Source of the DNA: Symbiodinium natans
Taxonomy: Eukaryota > Sar > Dinophyceae > Suessiales > Symbiodiniaceae
Direction of reading: 5' to 3'
NCBI GenBank assembly: GCA_905221605.1
Contig: CAJNDS010002634.1
Span: 1,821,077 to 1,885,076 of the forward strand
DNA: 64,000 bases
A program made the translations under genes and the position numbers. Under the pieces are notes generated by a model. It did not search any database, was not told the DNA's origin, and saw only the letters and a list, made by a program, of their open reading frames with translations. Below are positions 50,606-60,529 of this stretch, in pieces. Position 1 is the stretch's first letter. Every line of letters starts with the position of its first letter.

Positions 50606-51629
50606 TGTATACCTCTACAGGGTATGGTATTGAACAGTATGCATACAGGCACCCACAACGAGCCGACCCTCACACAGTTCGGGACGCAAGTGAGACAAAG
50701 CCTCGCCCGCCACAGATTGTGGGCTGGGTGGGCTCTCCTCGGAAACAGTGCGCCCCGAGGATGATTCACACAGAAGTCGCTTGTAAACCGATATTCTATA
50801 GACCTAAACCCTAAAGGGTTTAGGGCTTAGGGTTTAGGATTTAGGGTTTTGGGCTTAGGGTTCAGGGATCCCAAACCAAAAGCCCTGAACCTTGTAAAAC
50901 CTGTCGAACCCAAAGCCTTATGTGCTAGGCATCCGGGGATCGCAGCCTGGACGTCCCAATCTGCAAGCGGCAGGGGCCAAGGCGCTCTTAGGGTTTAGGG
51001 TTTAGGGCTTAGGGTTTAGGGTTTAGGGTTTAGGGTTTAGGGTTAGTTTAGGGTTAGATTAGGGTGTGCTAGCGAATGCTGTCCCCAGACCTCGCTCTAA
51101 ACATCCCCTTGTTGCACAATGTCGCCACTTAAGACAACCGCCTTTATACACCCAAACCGTAACCACGTGCCACATTCTCATCAAAATCCGCCACTGCGAG
51201 CGACCATCCTTTTCCTGATTCGCATCCTACAAGCGAGCCTTAAAAATACCGTATCAAGCAGCCCTGAATGCCCTGTAAATGATGCCTGAGTACCTTGGGA
51301 GGTAAACCCTAAACCCTAGTAGTAGAACCCTCGGCCCTGACCAGGCTCATCGGTTGGACCCGCTCTTCATTCGAGCAGCCAGGTCCTCGGCGAAGCAGCC
51401 GGAGGGTGAGGGCATTTAGAGCCTTAGGGTTGAGGGTTTCAGGGTTTAGGGTTATGTAGGGCATTGAGGGCCTTAGGGCGGTTGAGGGCGTTCAGGTTTG
51501 ACGGCTTAGGCATTGAGGGTTGAGGGTTGAGGGCATTTTCTGTTTATGCGTGGTACCACTCCCCCTATCTTGGGGGGATCCCTTTTTGCCTAAACACCAA
51601 GCACCTTCTTTATGCAACATATATACATA

Positions 51630-51745
51630 TGTATATTCCTATACATACATATATATATATACATATGGCATACATATATATATATATATACATATACGTA
51701 AATAAACATATAAATGAATACACAAACAATAAATCAATAGACAAA
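51630..51745. repeat. (TA)n/(TACA)n AT-rich microsatellite
   Basis: Alternating TATACATA motifs with AATAAACA repeats afterwards. No gene. Confidence 0.9.
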
Positions 51746-52097
51746 TAAACAAATCTGGAGCCGTCAACTCTTGGAGGGGAAATCCGAAGCCGGACGTCAG
51801 CCGACTCTTGAGGATCCAAAAGATGAGGCGGAAGAAGCGGAGGGAGGCGGGGCTTAGGGTTTAGGGTTTAGGGTTTGGGGTTTAGGGTTTAGGGCTTAGG
51901 GTTTAGGGTTCAGGGTTTAGGGTGGGGCATGGAACTTTACATTTCAGGGCTTAGAAGCTGCTTTCTCTGTGGGATTCCTTAAGCAAAAGGGCCCCCAGAA
52001 AAGAGGCCCTTTCGTTAACACGGAGCAGGTCCCACAAGGCTGTAGGGGCTAGAGCCTGTAGAGGCTTAAGTTTCTCTGCTCGACTCGCCACTGGCAG

Positions 52098-52205
52098 GAG
52101 AATCGCCACACTGTGATGTCATCCATTGGCCGAACTTTCAGCGGTATTGGCATTGGCCGCATGAGCCGCATGGGCAGCCGCCCCTCGGCCAAGGAAACCT
52201 TTGAG
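52098..52205 (+). CDS. Probable exon, Arg/Ser/Gly-rich
   Basis: Acceptor ACTGGCAG, then ENRHTVMSSIGRTFSGIGIG and RMSRMGSRPSAKETFE. It lies on the same strand as the copine exons, 6-8 kb upstream. Ser/Arg/Gly-rich, probably a linker. A related short piece ISRMSRRSASSS occurs at 52664-52700. The donor is not clear. Confidence 0.4.
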
Positions 52206-52729
52206 ACACACTCGTCTTATGGGAGGGGGCCTTCTATTCATGTAGATTCTCACTGAGGGGGTGCGGAAGTTGTCTTACGTCTGTTGATTTGCACAGGCAA
52301 AGTGATAAGCCTGATCATGGTTAAGCTGGGGTTTTGAGGGGGTGTGGGGTCGAGGGTGTGCAGGAGGGCTTGGCTTTTTAGGGACTGCTAGCTGGTAGCA
52401 GTGACGTTATATTCCCACTTGTAATCCCCTAACTGCCCCCCAAGAGGCTTCCCCAAGTGGGTCAGAGCCCGTCCTAGTAGGCTTCATGTGAAGCTCTGAA
52501 CTTCACTTTGCCTTCAAGCATGCCCTGCAGATCACCAAAACCTGCAGCTCCCCCGGGTATCACCCCCTGAACCCCAAACTTTAGAACTCTAAACCCTAAA
52601 CTCTAGACGCTAAACCCTAACTGCCTTAAATCACTGAAGTGGGTAGTCGCCAGCTCCAGGCATCTCCAGAATGTCCAGACGCTCGGCGTCCAGTTCACCC
52701 GAGGTGGGCTTTAGGGTTACGTAGGGTTT

Positions 52730-52858
52730 TTATTGGGGCCTATTTGGGGTTTTACGATTATAAGGGACCCCTATAGGGTAGTCCCCCAACTACTAGGATC
52801 CCCTTCTACTAAGGGCCCCAAGAAGGTTCCCCTAACATCGCAAATCTCACTTAGGGTT
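52730..52858 (+). mobile_element. Short inverted-repeat element, family C, copy 3
   Basis: GGGGTTTTACGATTATAAGGGACC at the left and AAGGTTCCCCTAACATCGCAAATC at the right, with AGTCCCCCAACTACTAGGATCCCC between. Same orientation as the 47.46 and 57.95 kb copies. Confidence 0.65.
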
Positions 52859-53027
52859 AAGTGGGGGTTGATTGAAGTTATGTAGGGTTGTTTAGGGTTT
52901 GGGGTTTAGGGTTTAGGGTTTAGGGTTTAGGGTTTAGGGTTCATGGGGGTTAACTAGGTGAATTAGATTTTGTGGCCCCCCCCCGGCCCATGCCAGCCCT
53001 GACCTAAGCCAACCGAGATGCTAGGGG

Positions 53028-53162
53028 TTAGGCTTTAGGCTTTAGGCTTTAGGCTTTAGGCTTTAGGCTTTAGGCTTTAGGCTTTAGGCTTTAGGCTTTA
53101 GGCTTGAGGCTTGAGGCTTGAGGCTTTAGGCTTTAGGCTTTAGGGTTTAGGGTTTAGGGTTT
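53028..53162 (+). repeat. (GGCTTTA)n variant array with nested (GGCTTGA)3
   Basis: About 11 GGCTTTA units, three GGCTTGA, two GGCTTTA, then canonical GGGTTTA. The nested order shows stepwise amplification of point variants. Confidence 0.93.
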
Positions 53163-53605
53163 AGAGGGTTTAGGATTTGCAGCTTCGCACCGAAAATGAT
53201 TTTAACTCAACATTCAAGGTCTCGCAGCGGGAGGGGCACCGCTTCCTAAACTCATGATGCTCAAGGGGCTCATAGTGACCAACTAAGCTCGGGGTTGGAG
53301 TAATTACTAACTATATTCCCTCATGGTTCCTTTCTAATTCGACTACAATCACCCGCAAAACCCTGTTCTAGTTATTCAGGCCCCAAAATTAATCCCACTT
53401 GACCAAGCGTTCTTCCCTGAAAGTAAGTTGGGAGTTCGGGTGTTGAGTTGTGGCTTGCGAGTTCGGTGGCAGCTCTGAACCCAAAGGAACTCAGCCCCCG
53501 AAGCCTCACCCCAAAGCCGCAACACCACAAAATAGCCCTGCTAAACCCTAAACCCTAAACCCTAAACCCTAAACCGTAAACCCTAAACCCTAAACCCCCA
53601 CACCT

Positions 53606-53681
53606 GCCTCAAGGGCAGCAAGGAGCTTGCAGAGCGTGTGGTGGAGTCGGTCACGCCGAGGTCCGGCAAGGACCCAGCACG
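53606..53681 (+). CDS. Probable exon, unknown product
   Basis: Frame CLKGSKELAERVVESVTPRS followed by GKDPA ends at a donor GTTTAGGG supplied by the next array. It is hydrophilic and likely helical. The acceptor is uncertain. Same strand as the copine exons. Confidence 0.4.
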
Positions 53682-54089
53682 GTTTAGGGTTTAGGGTTTA
53701 GGGTTTAGGGTTTAGGGGTTAGGCGGGTTAGGGTTTAGGGTTTAGGGTTTAGGGTTTGGATATCTCGAGCGGCAGGTCTTAAACAAAAGTTGCCGCTGCA
53801 AGGGAAGCAGGAGGGGGATGCAAGGGAGAGCCGCTCGTCTTCTAGGACCCAGAGTAGGGGTTTAGGGTTTAGGGTGAAGGGTTCAGGGTTTAGGGTTTAG
53901 GCCTTTTTTACTTGTTTGGGGGTTTAGGTTCCATTCTAAGCCCCATTAAAACCAAAAAGGGTGCCCTCTTATTCCGAGGTTGTGCACGGGTCACCCTAAA
54001 CCCTTAAACCCTAAACCCTACGACCTAAACCCTAAACCCTAAACCCTAAACCCTTTTCGTTTGTCCTAGGTTGCTCTTGGGTGTAGCTT

Positions 54090-54160
54090 TTAGCCGGGTT
54101 ACCAGGACATCCGCTCGACTTTCCTGGCCGGCATGGATGACAGCGAGGCGGAGTTCTAGG
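54090..54160 (+). CDS. Possible exon, unknown product
   Basis: After GGGTTACCAG the frame reads DIRSTFLAGMDDSEAEF to a TAG. It could be an internal exon with a donor before the TAG or a C-terminus. No domain. Confidence 0.3.
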
Positions 54161-54247
54161 GCTTTGGGGTTTAGGGTTTAGGGTTGTTTAGGGTTTAGGG
54201 TTTAGGGTTTAGGGTTTAGGGTTTAGGGTTTAGGGTTTAGGGTTTTA

Positions 54248-54297
54248 GGGTTCTAGGGTTCTAGGGTTCTAGGGTTCTAGGGTTCTAGGGTTCTAGG
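54248..54297 (+). repeat. (GGGTTCTA)6 8-bp array
   Basis: Six perfect octamers between TTTAGGG tracts; a one-base insertion variant that has been amplified. Confidence 0.92.
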
Positions 54298-54307
54298 GTT
54301 TAGGGTT

Positions 54308-54405
54308 ACCCTTTGGGATGTACCCCCTCACATTAGCCGTCCTTAGAAGGGATTACAATGGTGGGGGGGGGGGGGGATACTGTAATCCCTATCAAGGACT
54401 CCCTA
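54308..54405 (+). mobile_element. Family B element copy with poly-G, running into a CCCTAAA array
   Basis: GGGATGTACCCCCTCACATTAGC, then GTCCTTAGAAGGGATTACAATGG, a G run of about 15, GGATACTGTAATCCCTATCAAGG and ACTCCCTAAACCC. The G run and the CCCTAAA junction fall at the same positions as in the copy at 28.25 kb. The right terminus is not seen after the array. Confidence 0.6.
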
Positions 54406-54649
54406 AACCCTAAACCCTAAACCCTAAACCCTAAACCCTAAACCCTAAACCCTAAACCCTAAACCCCCTTCATCCCAAATTTCCCCCCCCCCCCCCCATC
54501 CCCATTACCTTGCAATCCATGGCTTGCTGGGGGAGCGCAATACCCTAAGACCCAAACCAAGCCCTGAACCCTAACACCCTAACACCCTACACCCCTCAAC
54601 CCCCAAACCCCCTAAACCCCCTAAACCCTGAACCCCTAAACCTAGCAAT

Positions 54650-54712
54650 CCTGGAAGTGTCGGCCCAGCTCGCCAGGGGTTCGAAAGCGAAGCTGGAGGT
54701 CCAGCAGAACTA
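54650..54712 (+). CDS. Possible exon, unknown product
   Basis: After AAACCTAG the frame reads AILEVSAQLARGSKAKLEV-QQ, amphipathic, with no domain assigned. Neither splice site is secure. Confidence 0.3.
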
Positions 54713-55265
54713 TTTTCATGGCTTAGGGTGTGAGGGTTTCACGGTTCCAGGGTTTCATGGTTTCAGGGTCTGAGGGTCTGAGGGTTTCAGGGTCTGGGTG
54801 TCTGAGGGTTTTAAACCCTAAGCCCTAAGCCCTAAACCCTAAACCCTACACCCTAAACCCCAAACCCTAAACCCTAAACCCTGTCCGAGTCTAGGTTCAA
54901 AAAGGGGTTTGTGCGTGTGTTCGGGCTCTCAGGGTTTCGGAGGAGAGAGCTTCAGCGTGCAGGGGTCTAGACTTTAGGCTACGTGTCGGCATGTCGAGGG
55001 CCTGGGGTTTAGGGTTTAGGGTTTAGGGTTTAGGGTTTAGCGTTTAGCGTTTAGCTTTTAGGATACTGGGTTTAGGGTTTGGGGCATAGGGTTTCGGGTT
55101 GGTTTAGGGTTTAGGGTGTAGGGGCCCTTGACTTGCTTTTTTGGTAACAGCCCCTCTTTGTGCCCAGCTGCTGTGTGCCGGTATAGGGCGTTACAGGGTT
55201 CAGGCGTGCAACAGCGGATCCGACAAGTGCTTGAGCATCCATCCATCTCCTGCATCTTGCAGAGG

Positions 55266-55346
55266 GTGCTAAACCCTAAACCCTAAACCCTAAACCCTAA
55301 ACCCTAAACCCTAAACCCTAAACCCTAAACCCTAAACCCTAAACCC
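55266..55346 (-). repeat. Interstitial (CCCTAAA)11 array
   Basis: About eleven perfect units. Confidence 0.95.
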
Positions 55347-55591
55347 TTTTCGGACAGGTGAGGGCAACGTGAGTCCAGGTCGTACCCTGCGAAGCACTTT
55401 GCGTTCAGGCCGCGAAGGGGCAAAGAGTTTGCGTCTCTGAAGACTAAATGCTAGAGCCCTACCTGAAGGTTCCAAAGCCGTTCTATATAAGGCGCCCATG
55501 CCTTTGTTAGGGAGTTATAGGTTGCCGTCTACATGCTCTTGTAGATCGACAGCTGACAAGGGATTGCACGAGAGTCTTAAGCAAAGCGCGC

Positions 55592-55592
55592 T

Positions 55593-55629
<37 letters not shown>

Positions 55630-55723
55630 GGATGATGATGATGATGGTGATGATGATGATGAGAATGATGATGATGATGATGATGAGGAGGACGACGACG
55701 ACGAAGACGACGACGACGACGAC

Positions 55724-55763
<40 letters not shown>

Positions 55764-55770
55764 GTGATGG
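55592..55770. repeat. (GAT)n/(GAC)n microsatellite
   Basis: About 180 bp of GAT with a central GAC/GAG block. Open frames (Met, Ser, Ile, His) are not genes. Confidence 0.95.
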
Positions 55771-56017
55771 CGACGACCTCCACGTGCACCCACAGGTGCT
55801 GCTGGTTTTGCCGCAATTCCCAGGGCCAGAAGCCCTACATGGAGAAACCTTAGTACCCTTGAACAAAAAGGAAGCTTACCTTAGTTTTTCGAAGGTACAA
55901 CCAGGCAGAACAAAGACGAGGAGTGGTAGAGCGGGCAGGTCCTGTAAAGCTTGAAGTTCCTAGCCTCAAACCCTGCTCAGCCCTAAAGAGTAGCTCTGAG
56001 CCTTGAGCCCTGAGCCC

Positions 56018-56140
56018 TCAACCCTAAACCCTAAACCCTAAGCCCTAAACCCTAAACCCTAAACCCTAAACCCTAAACCCTAAACCCTAACCCTAAACCC
56101 TAAACCCTAAACCCTAAACCCTAAACCCTAAGCCCTAAGC
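56018..56140 (-). repeat. Interstitial CCCTAAA array
   Basis: About 17 units with CCCTAAG and one 6-bp CCCTAA variant. Confidence 0.93.
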
Positions 56141-56248
56141 CCTACGCCCTAAACCAGACCAAGCCCGAAAGCCCTAGATCCCTTCGAAAGACAAAGAGAA
56201 TCAACTGGCCCAGGCTCGCGGAGTGGGGCTCTCTGAGTTGAAGCCAAG

Positions 56249-56347
56249 GTTTAGGGTTTAGGGTTTAGGGTTTAGGGTTTAGGGTTTAGGGTTTAGGGTT
56301 TAGGGTTTAGGGTTTAGGGTTTAGGGTTTAGGGTTTAGGGTTTAGGG
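56249..56347 (+). repeat. Interstitial (TTTAGGG)14 array
   Basis: Fourteen perfect units. The 60-bp island between this and the preceding CCCTAAA array reads SKDKENQLAQARGVGLSELK on the + strand and may be a small exon. Confidence 0.95.
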
Positions 56348-56538
56348 CTAGGGTCTAGGGTTCAGGGTTCAGGGTTCAGGGTCAGGGTTCAGGGTTTAGG
56401 GCTCACTTGGAGGTTCGTTGGTGGTCATAGGTGGGGTTAGGACTAGGAGCACCGAAGCTGTCTCTCGTTACAACCTTCTCTGAGGGTACTTCAAGTGCAT
56501 AGGGGTCTTTGGCTTGTGGGTTTTCGGGGTTGGGGGTT

Positions 56539-56675
56539 GGGGGGGGGGGGGGNNNNNNNNNNNNNNNNNNNNNNNNNNNNNNNNNNNNNNNNNNNNNNNN
56601 NNNNNNNNNNNNNNNNNNNNNNNNNNNNNNNNNNNNNNNNNNNNNNNNNNNNTGTGTGTTGGTGTGTGTGGTGTG

Positions 56676-56733
<58 letters not shown>

Positions 56734-56900
56734 TGTGTGTGTTTGTGTGTGTGTTTGTGTGCGTGCGTGTGTTTGTGCGTATGTGTCTGTGTGTATGTGT
56801 GTTTATGTATGTGCGTGTGTGTGTGTATACATGTTTGTATATGTGTCTACGTATATCTGCATGTGTGCACATCTGCGTACATGTGTATCCATGTAGTTAC
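56539..56900. repeat. Assembly gap (100 N) flanked by poly-G and (TG)n
   Basis: Ns occupy 56553-56652. A G run ends at the gap and a (TGTG)n tract of about 240 bp begins after it. The gap sits at a homopolymer/microsatellite junction, so its true size is unknown. Frames crossing it are meaningless. Confidence 0.98.
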
Positions 56901-57951
56901 TTTTGTATATTGTAGTGCTCCGAGTACGTATAGTTTGGAAGGGGTTCCGCTGCCCCGTGCATGCACAACCCCACATGTCCAATGACACTCCGGAAGAGTT
57001 GATGACCTAAACCTTAAAGTTGCGCAGTTTCGATATGGGCCCGCCGCCTGCCGGGTTGGAAGGTTGAGGCTTGCACACGCCAGGATGGGAAAAGTTGAGT
57101 GTAGGAAACAAAAGGCCTTAGAAGGAGGGCTACCCTAAAAGCTGAACCCTCTTGCTGGGCACTGAGAGCTCAAGCAGTGGAAAGTTTCTCAAGGCTGTTA
57201 GACTTCCTGGACACAAGTGGGAACTTTCTTGAGGATTACGTGCGGATAGGTACTCTAACCCGTCCTCAACCCTCGACCTCAAACTGCCGGAATTCGTGAA
57301 CCTCAAAAACGATGTACTTCCCTAAGCCCAAGAGCAATGGCCCCCAACACCCTGAAACTCTAAAATGCAACAAGTGAACCCCTAAACCCGACACCCTAAA
57401 CCCCCTGAACCCTAAGCCCTGAACCCTAAACCCTAAACCCCTGAACCCACCAAGATCGAGCGCGACCCCCACCCTGAGCCGCTCCGGCACGGCCACAGGC
57501 GACATCCACCCACCAGTCCTGGTTTAGGGTTTAGGGTTCAGGGTTCAGGGTTTAGGGTTCAGGGTTTCGGGTAGGGTTTAGGGGTTTTAGGTCCGAACCT
57601 ATAGCACCCTGAGCCCCAACCCCTAAGCTCAAAACTCCTGAGTGCAAGCGCCACAGATAGACGCCCAATGCAGCTCCAAAAGAAGGAGAGTAACAATAAA
57701 GTGTATGTGGGGTTGTTTTGAATGGATGACCCTGCTTTTGAACACCTATCCCCTCCCTCCCCATTGGACCCTGAAGGTTGTGCCTGGCATGTCGGCATAG
57801 AAAGCTTTGCAGCTGCTCATGGACTTTTGCAAATCGAAGGTGAGGGTTTTAGGCATGTTTGCCCAAAGAGCGCCTACAGCTGAAGTCAGTGTCTGTATGC
57901 CGTTATGCCCCACAGCGTAAGCCTGAACTACCTTGATGACATGGACCATAT

Positions 57952-58066
57952 GGGGTTTAGCAAAATGCGGGACCCCTAAAATAGACCCCCAAATAGTAGG
58001 ATTCACTTTTTAAAGGACCCCAATAAGGTACACCTAATATCGTAGACCGCCATATGAGCTTACAGG
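57952..58066 (+). mobile_element. Short inverted-repeat element, family C, copy 4
   Basis: GGGGTTTAGCAAAATGCGGGACC at the left, TAGACCCCCAAATAGTAGGATTC in the middle and AAGGTACACCTAATATCGTAGACC at the right. Confidence 0.65.
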
Positions 58067-58132
58067 TACGAAACTTCCTTTAGCGTTTAGGGTTTGGGGT
58101 TTGGGGTTTAGGGTTTAGGGTTTAGGGAACAG

Positions 58133-58228
58133 AGTCCTGTTGCCAAAGGCCTCGGCAAGAGGGAGAAGACCATGTTCTTTGGACGAGAGGTGGGGACCCT
58201 GCGCATCAAGGCCGAAGGGGAGGAGAAG
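58133..58228 (+). CDS. Probable copine gene exon (32 codons)
   Basis: Acceptor AACAG, then SPVAKGLGKREKTMFFGREV and GTLRIKAEGEEK, phase 0 at both ends, with donor GTTGAGGGTTTAGGG. The G-T-L-R-I-K-A-E segment resembles the end of a C2 domain in copines. It lies 1.3 kb upstream of the unmistakable copine exons and on the same strand; assignment to the same gene is inference. Confidence 0.5.
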
Positions 58229-58378
58229 GTTGAGGGTTTAGGGTTTTGGGTTTTGGGTTTAGGGTTTAGGGTTTAGGGAGTTGACCCTGAAGGTTTTCCG
58301 AGGCACCAGAAGACATAGGGCTTCTTTAAGGGGGTAGGGTGGGGTAGGGGTGGGGTTGAAGACCTGAACTTTTGGCAG

Positions 58379-58462
58379 CCCTCAGGAATTTGGGAGACGG
58401 TGGGTGATAGCAGCACTCAGGACTTCTGCCTCACTGGTGATGAAGTCGTGCTGGATTACCCC
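58379..58462 (+). CDS. Probable exon, likely same gene
   Basis: Acceptor CTTTTGGCAG, then PSGIWETVGDSSTQDFCLTG and DEVVLDYP, phase 0 in, matching the phase left by the 58133 exon. It ends at or near the start of the long CCCTAAA array. The donor is unclear. Confidence 0.45.
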
Positions 58463-58465
58463 AAA

Positions 58466-58698
58466 CCCTAAACCCTAAACCCTAAACCCTAAACCCTAAA
58501 CCCTAAACCCTAAACCCTAAACCCTAAACCCTAAACCCTAAACCCTAAACCCTAAACCCTAAACCCTAAACCCTAAACCCTAAACCCTAAACCCTAAACC
58601 CTAAACCCTAAACCCTAAACCCTAAACCCTAAACCCTAAACCCTAAACCCTAAACCCTAAACCCTAAACCCTAAAGCCTAAACCCTAAACCCTAAACC
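58466..58698 (-). repeat. Longest interstitial array, (CCCTAAA)33
   Basis: 33 units over 233 bp with a single CCTAAAG variant unit near 58675. It lies between two exons of an apparent copine gene, so it is intronic. Confidence 0.97.
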
Positions 58699-59535
58699 CA
58701 TTCCCGAAGCTAAATATGTGATGCTCATATGGTCCATCCATATCCTCGGGGTTGGCGTGCCCAAGGAGTCCTTATTTCCTTAGTCTCAAAAGTTGAGATG
58801 AGGGTTTCGGGGTTTTGGTTTAGGCCTATTTACAAACTTGAGGTGATTGAAGGGCTTTCATGAGATGTTGGTCCCAGCTCGGAAAGGGTTCAATCCATTA
58901 GGCTGCTAGTAGGCACGTTAGCCGTGCGAAAGCCGACCGCAGACCTGGGCAAAGAGCTATCCCTGAACCCTAAAACCTTAAAGCCGAAACCACCCCCCCT
59001 CAAAAAAAAAGACTAAATAATCCCAAAAAAACATAAAACATAAAACGCATACGAACATAAAATTACAAAAGAGCTCCAGTGTGTGGCTTGGCTGCTTGGC
59101 GGGTGGCAAAAAAGACCCAAACACCCCTAAACAGCACCTGTGAAGAGTCAGAACCCCTGGCCCTTGGTCATATTTGGGTATCATCTTACATTTTTAGGGG
59201 TACTTAAACCCAATAAGGAATACAACATGAGTTTTTAATGCGATCCCAACCATGAACTAGCGGCAGCGCCCCAGCCAGCAGGATTTGTTAAGCCCAGGTT
59301 CCCCCGTGGGACCCCTCTCCCTCTGCTTCGGCTCCCTTGATATCATCATTCAGCCAAGCCCTAAACCCTAAACCCTAAACCCTCAACCCTCAACCCCCAA
59401 CTCTCAAGCCTCAACCCTAAACCCTAAACCCTAAACCCTAAACCCTAGCCCTAAACCCTAAACCTTTAAACCCTCAAAGCCCCTGAAACAGCCACCGAGG
59501 TTTTCTGTTTATGCTTTGGCGACTGGGGGATTTAG

Positions 59536-59598
59536 CTCTGTCCCAAATGCTGGAGGACATCATCCTGGATCGCACCTACACCTTTTTGGACTACGTCC
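59536..59598 (+). CDS. Copine gene exon A
   Basis: Acceptor GGATTTAG, then LSQMLEDIILDRTYTFLDYV and one base, ending at a GC donor. YTFLDYV(R)GG is the hallmark that opens the copine A domain (FLDYI.GG in known members). Copines are Ca2+-dependent phospholipid-binding proteins with two C2 domains and a vWA-like domain, acting at membranes. Confidence 0.8.
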
Positions 59599-60053
59599 GC
59601 GGCGGGCCAAGATTTTTTGTTTCCCGCTGATCGGTTTAGGGTTTAGGGTATAGGGTTTGGGGTTTAGGGTTTAGGGCTTAGGGCTTAGGGTTTAGGGTTT
59701 AGGGTTTAGGGTTTAGGGTTTAGGGTTTAGGTTTTAGGGTTTAGGTTTTAGGGTTTAGGGCTTAGGGCTTAGGGTTTAGGGTTTAGGGTTTAGGGTCGAA
59801 TAGACATGTAGGGCTCTCGACCATGCCTTCTGGAACGCTACACCCCAAGCCCCGAACCCGAATGCCTCGGAGACGTCTTCCAACACATGCTTGCGGCCTG
59901 CAAAAACACGGCCCCAGACTCCTTATGTCCCTCAATACGAAACCGAAGACGTCAATCCTAATTCCTAAACCCTAAACCCTAAACCCTAAACCCTGAACCC
60001 TAAACCCTAAACCCTAAACCCTACCCACGGAGCCCTAACCTCCCGGATGTAAG
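59599..60053 (+). other. 455-bp GC-AG intron rich in TTTAGGG/CCCTAAA
   Basis: Begins GCGGCGGG and ends GATGTAAG. Removing it joins C|GT into an Arg codon and yields FLDYV-R-GGLELRMM without a gap. It holds TTTAGGG tracts at 59635-59795 and CCCTAAA at 59966-60022. Confidence 0.75.
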
Positions 60054-60136
60054 GTGGCGGCCTGGAGCTCCGCATGATGCTTGGCATCGACTTCACACGC
60101 AGCAACGTCGCAACCTCACTGGAGGCTTTATACGCG
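60054..60136 (+). CDS. Copine gene exon B
   Basis: Reads GGLELRMMLGIDFTRSN then VATSLEALYA and ends at donor GTTTAGGG. GIDFTRSN matches the copine D-x-T-x-S-N signature of the vWA-like domain, where the Asp and Ser help hold the metal. Later exons (usually NP..LHY, P..FGFG) are not found before the window ends, so the gene is incomplete here or interrupted. Confidence 0.8.
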
Positions 60137-60248
60137 GTTTAGGGTTTGGGGTTTAGGGTTTAGGGTTTAGGGTTTAGGGTTTTAGGGTGTAGGGTGTAGG
60201 GTTTAGATGTTGAGGCACTTGAGAGAGACCTCTTTCAAAAGGGTTTAG

Positions 60249-60330
60249 ATGTTCCCCGTTATACTAGCAGTCCTTAAGAGGGACTATAGCAGGAGGCTAC
60301 TATAATCTCTGATAGTATTCATAATACTAC
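60249..60330 (+). mobile_element. Short inverted-repeat element, family B, partial copy
   Basis: GATGTTCCCCGTTATACTAGC, AGTCCTTAAGAGGGACTATAGC and GGCTACTATAATC match family B in order. The right end has decayed into an AT-rich sequence. Confidence 0.55.
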
Positions 60331-60529
60331 CACGCAGCGTCTCACAACAACAATAGTCGTAATTCTAATACCAGTAGTTTCAACAATATCTTCTTATGAA
60401 TGTTTATGGTTATATATATATATATATGGTGCCCCCCCATGTACCTACCATTTTTGCTCTTGTGAGGACACCCGGCTGATCACACGAACGACGAGGAAAG
60501 AAAAACGATGGTGTCCATGAATTCTTTGA

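Noticed and set aside
56468-56985. Frames with runs of X and Cys/Val
   Set aside because: They cross the 100-N gap and a (TG)n tract.
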